Source: CAYLNH01 sp964384625 | GTDB lineage: Bacteria > Verrucomicrobiota > Lentisphaeria > JABSQK01 | Direction of reading: 5' to 3' | Assembly (NCBI GenBank): GCA_964384625.1 | Contig: CAYLNH010000101.1 | Span: 1 to 23,236, forward strand | Length of the DNA: 23,236 bases | Part shown: piece after piece, positions 16,401 to 23,218 of the stretch | Layout of the letters: each line of letters begins with the position of its first letter | Position numbering within the stretch: the stretch's first letter is position 1 | The notes under the pieces: model-generated | Database searches by the model: none | Told to the model about the DNA's origin: nothing | The model's input: the letters and a program-made list of their open reading frames with translations, nothing else | Made by a program: the position numbers and the translations under genes

Positions 16401-17698
16401 AATGGCTTTGTCTGCCGGCGGCGCATGACGATATCCCGATGCTCCGGCGCCACTCCGGGCTGAGCCGCATCGGCTTCAGTCCCGACGCCATGCCGACGAA
16501 ATTTCGTTTCTGGCGCCAATACGATGCCCGGATCACCGACGAGATGTCGCGCAAGTACGAAGAACAGGTGCAGGCGGCAATTGCCAAGGTCCTCGCGCAG
16601 AACCCCGATATCGCCAATGAACAGGCGCGATTCTACCATTCCCACCGGTACCATGCCGACGGCATCGAGATCCGGATGGCCTACAACTCCGGGCTCCAGA
16701 ACATCGAGGGCCTCGCCGGCCTGCCGATCTGCGAGTTCACCGCGTTCCGCTGCCGGAATCTGTTTGACGTCAGCCCGCTGCAGCGGGCCCCGCTGAAACG
16801 CCTGAACATCCGCTCCACCAAAGTACGCAGTCTCAGTGCCCTGCGGACCTGCCCGATCGAATGGATCGACGCCCGCTACACCGGGATCACCGACTGGAGC
16901 GTGCTCGCCCGCTGGCCGCTGCGCGGCGCCTGGATTTCGGGTGAAGATCTCAAGAATATCGACTTCCTGCAAGGCAAGAAACTGACGGAACTGGGCCTGT
17001 ACCACACCAACGTCAAAGACCTCTCGGTCCTTGAAGGCATGCCGCTGACCTACCTTTCGCTTTACGGCAGCGACACCAGCAACCTGCGTGTCCTGCGCAA
17101 ATTGGCGGACCTGCGGACGTTGGATATCAGCGTCACCAAGGTCAAGGAACTCTCCTATCTGAAATACGTCCCGAAACTGCAGAACTTCTACGCCGAACGC
17201 ACCGAGATCAACAGCTTCAGTGTCCTCCGGAATTTTGACCTCAAACGAGTCAATCTGGCGGGGACGTCGGTCCGGTTGCTGTCGATGCTCGAGGACAAGA
17301 AACTCACCTACCTGGATATCAGCAACACATCCGTCCGCAAGATTGACCATCTGCAAGGCATGCCCTTGCGGACGCTCCGGCTGGACGGCACCAAAGTGAC
17401 CGACCTGTCGCCGCTCAAGGGCGCCAAGCTGAGCGAGATCCACCTGCACAATACCGATGTGGACGACCTCACCCCGCTGCGCGGCATGCCGTTGACCGAG
17501 ATCCGCCTGGACAACTGCGAAGGCATCAAGGACGTGGCGATCCTGGCCACCATGAAGAGTCTTGAAAACGTCACTGTTCCGCGTGGCGCCCGCAATATCC
17601 GTCTGCTCCGCAATCTGCCGGAACTGAAATACATCGACTACGAACTGGAAAACAACCGCTGGAATAAGACGAAGGCCGAATTCTTCTTCGGTGACTGA
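13454..17698 (+). CDS. Zinc-ribbon Ser/Thr protein kinase with transmembrane, coiled-coil and leucine-rich-repeat domains
   Basis: This 1414-residue protein has, in order: a zinc ribbon (C7, C10, C28, C31); a Hanks-type kinase domain at about 45-320; a membrane span at about 358-380; a charged coiled coil at about 382-467; a long helical region; and leucine-rich repeats of about 21 residues in two blocks (about 856-986 and 1075-1372). Kinase motifs are GSGSMG (58-63), Lys80 in ALKV, Glu99, HRDIKPAN with Asp175 and Asn180, DMG (193-195) in place of DFG, APE (221-223), Asp236 and Arg300. The kinase should be cytoplasmic and the LRR part outside. A GTG at 13454 with GGTGAG 6 bases before it is preferred; a GTG at 13415 is possible. 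Related architectures occur in PVC bacteria; the ligand and target are unknown. Its stop lies 1 base from the convergent GNAT gene. Confidence 0.88.
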   Translation: MRLKLTCKQCRRNIEIEGEGISHKSIACPNCSGQLEIPSNVLDVDQELGGFRVEKHLGSGSMGCVYLATQVSMDRKVALKVLPPEMTKDQQDLDNFLHEVRMLAKLDHPNIVAAFEAGEDDGNYFMAMTYVDGETLEDYIEREGPMDEYDALQICRKIAGALQYAWEKHQILHRDIKPANIIVDGAMEPRLLDMGISKVHSDEESPEQSSGFLLGTPHYMAPEQAKAGEAAVFQSDMYALGCTVYNLATGQVPYDGETVLDVLTKHALDPFPSPKKLVPGLSDGFVELLRKMMAKKPEDRHADWAALLADVDRVIAGDLPKGVKLSSSSSHQRRSHHAAKADAVLQHVHSARNVPLWKRLVIVGAAIVFVFVMLGVGAKVVLNLKANREQKQRDEALARQKAEQERQAELRRRREEVLRQAQERKRRREDKEKQLTATQERARLERFQKLLDEARALEKAEPQNYTPIIKKYEELIIAALNTRFEELGLQEADRLRKLLAAAKAKVMASLDGKAKPFIARHNYPKAIAIYRDYAGPYAPETEPERTAKVTELTEVHEQQQLIAAQNASKIEHLADLIAKALIRLDFSKARNRLNDAARDSTLTVSPRFRQIKQAVETCEGMSQTVLASFAKDAGKEITVGFSRGRERIQIKGVEGNMIAGYKLVTIGESKGRIKRDFRPRDLHPSEIYRRLGDKDTPNMGVLRGVLAAKGGRTDRARTHFTKAPAILREPLLFFLNDNTTSFEDDAARRFNEILLQSEIKAGSLPSMLYGVRALRLNGSRGLRLKADVAKFIRRYADSNVATRNRVFLEQLERRLDNLGLPAITDDQVQEMLAQLRQANRGALRSEVAPGYGGPVLSLAGNKRLRDLSALAGKPIVELNLAGSGIANLMPLADVPLTKLDLSDTRVDNLHALKTVELTSLKLAGTRVTDLQPLISMPLLTLDLSRTNVRDLQPLTKLPLLELNLQGCTRIHSLEPLLQIPTLQWLCLPAAHDDIPMLRRHSGLSRIGFSPDAMPTKFRFWRQYDARITDEMSRKYEEQVQAAIAKVLAQNPDIANEQARFYHSHRYHADGIEIRMAYNSGLQNIEGLAGLPICEFTAFRCRNLFDVSPLQRAPLKRLNIRSTKVRSLSALRTCPIEWIDARYTGITDWSVLARWPLRGAWISGEDLKNIDFLQGKKLTELGLYHTNVKDLSVLEGMPLTYLSLYGSDTSNLRVLRKLADLRTLDISVTKVKELSYLKYVPKLQNFYAERTEINSFSVLRNFDLKRVNLAGTSVRLLSMLEDKKLTYLDISNTSVRKIDHLQGMPLRTLRLDGTKVTDLSPLKGAKLSEIHLHNTDVDDLTPLRGMPLTEIRLDNCEGIKDVAILATMKSLENVTVPRGARNIRLLRNLPELKYIDYELENNRWNKTKAEFFFGD

Positions 17699-18208
17699 TC
17701 AGGACAACCGCCGGCCGTAGATTCCCAGGCTGTATTCCCGGCCGTCCATCTCCGCCACCTGCGGCAGCAGCCCCCACCGTTCGAACCCCGCCCCCGTAAA
17801 CAGCCGGATGCTCGCCTCGTTATGGACGAAGATGAACCCCAGCAAAGTGCGCAAGCCGAGGTCCGGCGCCCGCTCCAGGACCTCCTCCAACAGCCGCCGC
17901 CCTGCCCCGCGCCCCTGTGCCGCCGGCGCCACATACACCGAGACCTCGGCCGTGTGGACATACGCCGGCCGGCCGTAGAACGACGTCACCCCGGCCCAGC
18001 CGCAGACTTCGCCGCCGGACTCGCAAACCCACAGCGGCCGCGTCGCCGGGTCATGCGCGGCAAACCAGTCCTCGCGCTGCGCCGCGGTCACCGGTTCCGT
18101 ATCGGCGGTGGCCCGGCGCGACGGGATCGAGGCGTTGTAGATATCCACGATCGCCGGCAAATCGGCAGCCCCCGCAAGCCGAACAATGAATGTTCCCCCG
18201 GGCGCCAT
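17699..18208 (-). CDS. GNAT-family N-acetyltransferase (phosphinothricin acetyltransferase-like)
   Basis: The 169-residue protein is a GNAT acetyltransferase most like the Pat/Bar/MnaT subgroup: DLPAIVDIYNASIPSRRATADTEPVT near the start, AEVSVYVAPAAQGRGAGRRLLEEVL at 87-111 containing the acetyl-CoA loop QGRGAG (98-103), and FVHNEASIRLFTGAGFERWGLLPQVAEMDG at the end. It should acetylate the amino group of a small molecule such as an amino acid or analogue, but the substrate is not readable. The ATG at 18208 lies 1 base after the acyl carrier protein stop, with GAGGA inside that gene's last codons as ribosome site, so the two are cotranslated. It is the last gene of the minus-strand operon and runs up against the 3' end of the kinase gene. 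Confidence 0.88.
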   Translation of the reverse strand: MAPGGTFIVRLAGAADLPAIVDIYNASIPSRRATADTEPVTAAQREDWFAAHDPATRPLWVCESGGEVCGWAGVTSFYGRPAYVHTAEVSVYVAPAAQGRGAGRRLLEEVLERAPDLGLRTLLGFIFVHNEASIRLFTGAGFERWGLLPQVAEMDGREYSLGIYGRRLS

Positions 18209-18209
18209 T

Positions 18210-18449
18210 CTAGTCCTCGAGGAGTTCGTTGATAAAGGCCGCGGCGTCGCCCACCGTCTTCACCTTCAACGCGTCGTCCTCGTCCATCTCAATATCAAAT
18301 TCTTCCTCGAACGCCGCGATGAGCTCGATGCTCTGGATCGACTGAGCGCCCAGGTCTTCGACGAATTTCGACTCCGGCTTGATGCTGCCGGCGTCAACTT
18401 TCAACAACTGTGCGGTGACTTCCTTCACACGACCAAGCACATCAGACAT
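18210..18449 (-). CDS. acpP: Acyl carrier protein
   Basis: The 79-residue acidic protein has the acyl carrier protein fold pattern: KPESKFVEDLGAQSIQSIELIAAFEEEFDIEM at 24-55. Ser37 is the expected 4'-phosphopantetheine attachment site. The usual Asp-Ser-Leu around it is Gln-Ser-Ile here. The protein carries growing acyl chains in fatty acid synthesis or a specialised pathway. The start at 18449 has AAAGGA 5 bases upstream. It sits between phosphate acetyltransferase and the GNAT gene rather than in a fab cluster, so it may be an accessory ACP instead of the housekeeping one. The symbol acpP is given for the family only. Confidence 0.88.
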   Translation of the reverse strand: MSDVLGRVKEVTAQLLKVDAGSIKPESKFVEDLGAQSIQSIELIAAFEEEFDIEMDEDDALKVKTVGDAAAFINELLED

Positions 18450-18532
18450 AGCAATCCTTTCTTCTGTCTCAACCTTGTCTTTCCGACTGTATCACGAGCA
18501 TCCTCACAAGAGCCTCAAGGCCGGCCCACATG

Positions 18533-19513
18533 TTACGACGCCGCGGCCTGCGCCTGCACGACCGTGATCGCGGTCACCCCGACCACATCGTCCACGGTGG
18601 CGCCGCGCGACAGATCGTTCACGGGCTTGCAGAATCCCTGCAGGATCGGCCCGATCGCGGCGGCGCCGCCCAGATACTGTACCAGCTTGTAGGCGATATT
18701 CGCCGCATCCAGGTCCGGGAAGATCAAGACGTTCGCCTGCCCGGCTACCGGGCTGTCCTGCACCTTCTTCGCAGCCACCCGCGGCACCAGCGCCGCGTCG
18801 GCCTGCAGCTCGCCGTCGCAAACCAGCCACGGCGCCAGAGCCCGCGCCCGGTCCACAGCCTGCACGACCTTCTCCGTGTCGGCATGCACCGCCGACCCCT
18901 GGGTCGAGAAACTCAGAAAGGCCACCTTCGGCTCGATGCCAAGGAGGTCCTTCGCGTTGCGCCCGGCAGCCACCGCAATCTCCGCCAACTGCTGCGCCTC
19001 CGGCTGCACGACCACGGCGCAATCGGCAAAGACCAGGTTGCGGCCGTCCGGCAGCACCATGATAAAAAAGCTCGACGCAGTACTCAGCCCGGTCTGCAGC
19101 CCGACGGTGACCGAAGCAGCCTGAATCACCGACCCGGTGGCGGCGGCGATGCCCGCCACCATGCCGTCGGCCAGACCGGTCTTCACCATCATGCCGCCAA
19201 ACGACAACGGCTTGCGCACGACCTTGGCGGCGATGCGCTCTTTGACCTCGCGATCGGCGGCGTAGTCGGCGGCGAAAGCGGCCAGCCGATCTTCATCGTG
19301 CCGGCCCGTCATCTCGATACCGTCAACGGCAACGCCGCAGGCTGCCGCGACCGCCGCGATCTCTTCCGGATCGCCGACCAGGATCGGAACTGCAACGCCG
19401 TCGTCGGCAACCCGGCGGGCCGCCTGGATCACGCGTTCATCGGTGCCCTCGGCGTAGACCACGCGTTTGGGGTCCGCCTGAGCCTGCTGCAAAAAATGCT
19501 TAACCAAATCCAT
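18533..19513 (-). CDS. pta: Phosphate acetyltransferase (phosphotransacetylase)
   Basis: The 326-residue protein matches the single-domain Pta/EutD-type phosphotransacetylases: RVVYAEGTDERVIQAARRVADDGVAVPILVG near the start, MMVKTGLADGMVAGIAAATGSVIQAASVTVG in the middle, VFADCAVVVQPEAQQLAEIA, and ANVLIFPDLDAANIAYKLVQYLGGAAAIGPILQGFCKPVNDLSRGATVDDVVGVTAIT at the end. It interconverts acetyl-CoA and acetyl phosphate, a step of fermentative acetate formation or acetate use; no acetate kinase is in the window. The ATG at 19513 is the family start, although its nearest purine-rich site (GAGGAG) is about 15 bases away and overlaps the end of the preceding gene. A phosphate butyryltransferase is a less likely alternative. 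Confidence 0.9.
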   Translation of the reverse strand: MDLVKHFLQQAQADPKRVVYAEGTDERVIQAARRVADDGVAVPILVGDPEEIAAVAAACGVAVDGIEMTGRHDEDRLAAFAADYAADREVKERIAAKVVRKPLSFGGMMVKTGLADGMVAGIAAATGSVIQAASVTVGLQTGLSTASSFFIMVLPDGRNLVFADCAVVVQPEAQQLAEIAVAAGRNAKDLLGIEPKVAFLSFSTQGSAVHADTEKVVQAVDRARALAPWLVCDGELQADAALVPRVAAKKVQDSPVAGQANVLIFPDLDAANIAYKLVQYLGGAAAIGPILQGFCKPVNDLSRGATVDDVVGVTAITVVQAQAAAS

Positions 19514-19525
19514 CAGATGATACGC

Positions 19526-20665
19526 TTACTCCTCGTTCGGCCCCGTGGCGACACAGAGGTATCCGATCTGCGCCGTCGGATCCTCCAGCTTGTTCTGCCG
19601 CGACATCGGCTTGCCGACTTCCAGTTCGAGCACGTGCTCCTTGTTTGCCATGCCGTCTTTGAGCATGAAGAACTTGCCGAATTCAATGCCGAAATTCGTG
19701 TACGGCCCGACCACATCCTCGCCGTCGATCTTCGCTTCGATCTTCAAGCCGTTGCAGTAGACCAGGCAGATGGCGCCGATGGCCGTGCCCGTGAATTCGA
19801 ACCTGAGCGTATCCCCCTGTCGGCCGACCAGCAGGTCGTCGAGATACCAGGGCACCAGGCCCTTGTCCTTCTTCTCCCAACTGCCCTCTTTCCGGAGCTT
19901 CTTGTTCCGCTTCACCGGATTGATCAGCTTCGTGTACTGCAGTTCATCGGAGCACAACGGCGCCGGCAGCTCGGCCGGCGGCTTCGCCGTCGGGTTCGCG
20001 TCGTATTTCCTCCACTCCGCCTCGAACCAGTCGCGCAGGCACTCAAACCAGAGGTAATTGCCGTAGTCGTTCAGGTGCAGATCGTCCTTGTCCTCAAAGA
20101 CGATGGAAATATCGTCCCACGTCTGACCGCGCTGCTCGAGCGCCTTGTGCAGGTAGTCCTGCACGTCGATGAACGCCAAGCCATAGTGCTCGGCGATCTC
20201 CCGGTGGAGGCTCTGGTCGATCCGGCCGTCGGCCGGGCCGCTGCCCGGACGGCAGCCGGCGCCGACGATTGCCACGTCCGGCCGTGTACCGCAGGTCTTC
20301 AACTGCCGGACAATGCCTTCCATGCCTTTAAGCACCATGTCCTTGTCCGGGATGCCGCGATCGTTTACCGAGAACTCGACGAAAGCCAGCACCGGCAGGT
20401 TCGGGAGCACATTGCGCTCCAGCGTAAAAACGGCGCCGAACGACTCCATGGCGCCGATGCCGCCCATGACCTCGCTGGGCTGACAGTGATAGACCGGATG
20501 GTAGGTCTCGTAGATATACCGGACAAACAACCGTCGCCACGACGTCACAGCCGCGTTGCCCACCCCGGCCGCCGCCGTCAGCGAGCCGCCGACAAAGGCG
20601 ACGTTGCAGTAAGACGCGGCCTTGATCCGCTCCACGGTGTTAAAGATCCGGCAGACTTCGCTCAT
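19526..20665 (-). CDS. SGNH/GDSL-family hydrolase with C-terminal beta domain
   Basis: The 379-residue protein has the four SGNH blocks: FVGGSLTAAAG with nucleophile Ser28, GGIGAMES with Gly69, FSVNDRG with Asn101, and DDLHLND with the Asp194-x-x-His197 pair. The C-terminal part (about 275-379) resembles a beta-sandwich accessory domain. No signal peptide is visible, so it is probably cytoplasmic. Family members remove acetyl or other ester groups from polysaccharides, peptidoglycan or lipids; the substrate is unknown. The ATG at 20665 has CAGGAG 6 bases upstream. It is the first gene of the minus-strand group and stops 12 bases before pta, so cotranscription with pta and acp is likely. Together they might handle acetyl groups released from a substrate, but that is inference. 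Confidence 0.82.
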   Translation of the reverse strand: MSEVCRIFNTVERIKAASYCNVAFVGGSLTAAAGVGNAAVTSWRRLFVRYIYETYHPVYHCQPSEVMGGIGAMESFGAVFTLERNVLPNLPVLAFVEFSVNDRGIPDKDMVLKGMEGIVRQLKTCGTRPDVAIVGAGCRPGSGPADGRIDQSLHREIAEHYGLAFIDVQDYLHKALEQRGQTWDDISIVFEDKDDLHLNDYGNYLWFECLRDWFEAEWRKYDANPTAKPPAELPAPLCSDELQYTKLINPVKRNKKLRKEGSWEKKDKGLVPWYLDDLLVGRQGDTLRFEFTGTAIGAICLVYCNGLKIEAKIDGEDVVGPYTNFGIEFGKFFMLKDGMANKEHVLELEVGKPMSRQNKLEDPTAQIGYLCVATGPNEE

Positions 20666-20882
20666 GAAAAACTCCTGTACCTATCAGCTACAAAGATTCC
20701 AGACAATACTATCTCAGAAGAGGGAGACAGTAGTTCCGGCCCCCGCCCTTGTCGAGGGGCAGGCGCGAAAACAGTACATCGACATCATCCCGCCACACAA
20801 TACACCCCCACTCCATCGTATGCTTGTGAAGGAGGTCCTTGCAGCAGGCCTGGTGCAGGCTGATTCCGGCGCAGCGCCGCGG

Positions 20883-21035
20883 TCAGGGAACCGGGGGGCG
20901 CGGATGCGGATGCGGATGTGGGCCGGGAGGCAGCGGCGGCCGCGGACCGCGTGGGGGCAGGCAGCCGGACAAGGTCAGCAGGCCGCCGGCAGTCAGTACG
21001 AGCACAACAGCAAGTTTGATCACGGTTCGTTTCAT
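20883..21035 (-). CDS. Very short Pro/His-rich lipoprotein
   Basis: The 50-residue product from ATG 21035 is a signal peptide of 24 residues ending in a lipobox (LTLSGC, Cys25) and a 26-residue mature part of almost only Pro, Arg, Gly and His, with an HPHPHP run. The ribosome site AAAGGGA lies 6 bases before the ATG. Lipid attachment to Cys25 would anchor it in the envelope. Similar tiny lipoproteins with low-complexity tails exist in Gram-negative bacteria without known function. Its His residues could bind metal, which is a guess. It stands alone between the SGNH hydrolase gene and a small unknown gene. Confidence 0.65.
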   Translation of the reverse strand: MKRTVIKLAVVLVLTAGGLLTLSGCLPPRGPRPPLPPGPHPHPHPRPPVP

Positions 21036-21135
21036 GGGAGTTCCCTTTGCGTTTGGGTTTGCGGATATGAATACAATTATGCTTTTCATCGGATACTGCC
21101 GGATGTTCATGTCGTGCAGATCGGATGGCCCCATA

Positions 21136-21426
21136 TCATTCGGGATCGGTGGACTCGAGCACGGCGGCCAGCCCGAATCGCTCGACCACCATTGTTTTGA
21201 CAATCTCGACCAGTGCGGCGGGCGTGGCGGCAGTATAGACGGACTTCTCCCGGTGGTCCGACACGTCTTCAACGATGATGCAACGGTAGGTGCCGTCGGA
21301 CTGTTCGAACTCCGGCGGGAAACGGAACGGCGCCCGATTATCGCCATAACGATATTCCACGCGCACCAGCAGATATGTCAGAAAATCGCGGAGCTCTTCT
21401 TGAGCGGCATCCCACGTGTTGTCCAT
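21136..21426 (-). CDS. Small conserved-looking protein of unknown function
   Basis: I do not recognise this 96-residue protein. It starts at ATG 21426 with GGGAG 6 bases upstream, which favours it over the in-frame start at 21528 whose extra residues are low-complexity. The sequence is mixed and globular-looking: LRDFLTYLLVRVEYRYGDNRAPFRFPPEFEQSDGTYRCIIVEDV, then a helix-like ALVEIVKTMVVERFGLAAVLES. It has no signal peptide or membrane span and no Cys cluster. It is followed after 100 bases by the small lipoprotein gene. The good ribosome site and normal composition support a real gene. Confidence 0.6.
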   Translation of the reverse strand: MDNTWDAAQEELRDFLTYLLVRVEYRYGDNRAPFRFPPEFEQSDGTYRCIIVEDVSDHREKSVYTAATPAALVEIVKTMVVERFGLAAVLESTDPE

Positions 21427-21608
21427 TGTCTTCTCCCGGAATGATCCTGCAGAGGTCTTCCAGCCGGGGGGCATTGTCGGCTCGCCGCCGCCGGCTCGGC
21501 CGCCGCCAACAGTTTGGAGAGGAAACATACCCCGGCGCCGGCGCCGGCTGCAACCGGAATCACGGAAATTCAGCCGCTAACACCTGGGGCTGCGGAGCGG
21601 GCAGAAAC

Positions 21609-21637
21609 TTGACCTGACTGGCTTGGCGACCAATATT
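21609..21637 (+). promoter_or_regulatory. Sigma-70-like promoter of the epimerase/HPP pair
   Basis: TTGACC (21609-21614), a 17-base spacer and AATATT (21632-21637) give a 5/6 and 4/6 match to the consensus. It is followed by AAAGGAGGT and the ATG at 21671, leaving a leader of roughly 27 bases. Confidence 0.5.
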
Positions 21638-21670
21638 GCGGCGTGCAAACGGGACAAAGGAGGTCCTCGG

Positions 21671-22513
21671 ATGGCGACAATTCTGGTCACCGGCGGGACC
21701 GGGTTTATCGGGTCAGAACTGATCCCGCGCCTGGCCCGCGAACATGAGGTCGTCAGTTTCGCGCGCCGACAGCATGAAGGCCCGGCAGTCGTGCGCGAAG
21801 GCAGTTTTATCTCAACCGGCGACCTGTCCCAACTCGACGAATTCGACTTCGACGCGGTCGTCCACCTGGCCGCGGTCAAAGCCCACTGCAGCGAGGCAGA
21901 CGGTCTCGACGTCAATGTCATCGGCACACAGCGGCTGGTGCGTTATCTGCTCGACCGCGGCTGCCGGCGGTTTGTGCTGGCCAGCACGATCGCGGTGCCT
22001 GGCTGTTGGAACGCCGCGTGGCTGCCGCCGGCGCTGCCGATCCCGGCGAACCAGCCGTGCATGGCCCGGGACGCCTACGGCCTGTCCAAGTGGCTGATGG
22101 AACAGGAGGCGCACTACTTCGCCCGGCAATATCCCGATGCCGGCTTCGTCATCCTGCGGCTCTCACACGTGCGCGACGACGCCATCTGGCAGTCGGAGTT
22201 GCTCGCAACCGATGCCATTACCCATCCCTGGCTCGACCTGGCGGACGTCATGCTCAGCGATGTTCTCGACGCCTTCGGCGCTGCGTTGTCGGCGACGACG
22301 CAGCCCGGCTGCCGCATCGACAATGTGACCGGACCGGATGTGCGCACCCGTGAGCCGGTGGCAACGGTGCTGCGTGCCTGTTTCGGGGCTGACGCCGACC
22401 AGCTCGACCTCAGTTATCACCGGCAGGACGGGCATGAATTCGCGCCCGTATATGATCTGGAACGGACCCGGGCCGACCTGAGCTGGGTCCCCGAACAATC
22501 AGTGCGGCCGTAA
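21671..22513 (+). CDS. NAD-dependent epimerase/dehydratase (extended SDR family)
   Basis: The 280-residue protein has the nucleotide-binding GGTGFIG (8-14), DAVVHLAAVKAHCSEADGLDVNVIGTQRLV, an active-site Ser105 (LASTIAV) and the catalytic Tyr136-x-x-x-Lys140 (YGLSK). It therefore belongs to the extended short-chain dehydrogenases that act on nucleotide sugars or related substrates. It is slightly short for a UDP-sugar epimerase (usually 310-340), and the C-terminal substrate domain gives no specific clue. ATG 21671 was chosen for the excellent ribosome site AAAGGAGGT 6 bases before it. The next gene starts directly at the base after its TAA, so both are probably cotranscribed. Confidence 0.85.
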   Translation: MATILVTGGTGFIGSELIPRLAREHEVVSFARRQHEGPAVVREGSFISTGDLSQLDEFDFDAVVHLAAVKAHCSEADGLDVNVIGTQRLVRYLLDRGCRRFVLASTIAVPGCWNAAWLPPALPIPANQPCMARDAYGLSKWLMEQEAHYFARQYPDAGFVILRLSHVRDDAIWQSELLATDAITHPWLDLADVMLSDVLDAFGAALSATTQPGCRIDNVTGPDVRTREPVATVLRACFGADADQLDLSYHRQDGHEFAPVYDLERTRADLSWVPEQSVRP

Positions 22514-23017
22514 ATGGAGTTTCTCGATCCAAAATTCAGAACGCACTGGAAACGCTATGTATTCCAATGCCTGATGGCATCGGTAACGATCCTGGTGGTC
22601 CTGCTGTTTCTCGACGTAATCAAGCATACGGCGATCATCGCGACGCTGGGGGCCAGCGCCTTCATCGTGTTCACCATGCCGCTGTCGTATTCCTCGGCGC
22701 CGCGGCCCCTGATCGGCGGTTACGCCATCGGCATCGCCATCGGCATCGGTTGTCACTTTCTGGCGTACCTGGCGGTCTGGGGACGGATCGCGCCGGAGAG
22801 CCAACTGCCGATCGTGTTCTTTGCGGCGGCGGCGGTCGGCGTCGTCATCCTGTTGATGACCGTGGCGAATGCGGAGCACCCGCCGGCCGCGGGCATGGCA
22901 CTGGGACTGGTCATGAACCGGTGGGACTGGGAAACGCTGTGCTTCATCCTCGCGGCAGTGCTCTTCCTGATCGTCGTGCGCGTCACCCTGCGAAAACACC
23001 TGATCGATTTGACGTAG
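22514..23017 (+). CDS. HPP-family integral membrane protein
   Basis: The 167-residue protein has about five hydrophobic segments (near 17-34, 37-57, 67-89, 98-117 and 141-158). The HPP motif lies at 122-124 within NAEHPPAAGMALG, and SAPRPLIGGYAIG at 61-73 matches the second conserved block of this family. HPP-family proteins are membrane proteins, some linked to nitrite transport in plants; the bacterial role is not settled. Its ATG directly follows the stop of the epimerase gene, with no separate ribosome site that I can see, so translation is likely coupled. Confidence 0.85.
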   Translation: MEFLDPKFRTHWKRYVFQCLMASVTILVVLLFLDVIKHTAIIATLGASAFIVFTMPLSYSSAPRPLIGGYAIGIAIGIGCHFLAYLAVWGRIAPESQLPIVFFAAAAVGVVILLMTVANAEHPPAAGMALGLVMNRWDWETLCFILAAVLFLIVVRVTLRKHLIDLT

Positions 23018-23063
23018 GACGCGGGCTGAACGGTTCTGCACGCCCAATGCAGTGGGAAAAGGA

Positions 23064-23092
23064 GCGACAATTCCTCATGTTCCTCTTGTCGC
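23064..23092. repeat. Inverted repeat after the HPP gene
   Basis: GCGACAA (23064-23070) and TTGTCGC (23086-23092) are exact inverted copies with a 15-base loop. There is no T-run, so terminator function is uncertain. It lies at the left edge of the tandem-repeat block. Confidence 0.5.
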
Positions 23093-23187
23093 AGCTGCAG
23101 GTTGTCCCCAACTGCAGTTCTTCGTTTTTCTCCTGCCGTAGCTGCAGTTGTCCCCAACTACAGTTTTTCGTGTCTCTCCTGTCGATA
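23083..23187. repeat. 46-47 bp tandem repeat, about 2.3 copies, each with a hairpin
   Basis: Unit 1 (23083-23129) and unit 2 (23130-23175) share about 80% or more of their bases, and a third copy starts at 23176 and decays after about 12 bases. Each unit holds a CTGCAG(G)TTG-TCCC-CAACT(G/A)CAG near-palindrome, as in REP-like intergenic elements. The short spread and lack of an open frame with protein character suggest a non-coding repeat. Confidence 0.75.
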
Positions 23188-23198
23188 GGGGTAGGAAA

Positions 23199-23218
23199 GG
23201 GGCCCGTCGTTGGGCCCC
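23199..23218. terminator. GC-rich perfect hairpin, possible terminator
   Basis: GGGGCCC (23199-23205) and GGGCCCC (23212-23218) form a 7-bp perfect stem around GTCGTT, extendable by an A-T pair. No T-run follows on either strand, so it is only a candidate terminator for the HPP transcript or for a gene beyond the right edge. Confidence 0.4.

Noticed and set aside
15740..17449. Long minus-strand open frame opposite the leucine-rich repeats
   Set aside because: Its apparent periodicity is inherited from the LRR coding repeats on the plus strand.
18530..20863. 777-codon plus-strand open frame opposite pta and SGNH hydrolase genes
   Set aside because: His/Arg-rich shadow product; both minus-strand genes have clear motifs and starts.
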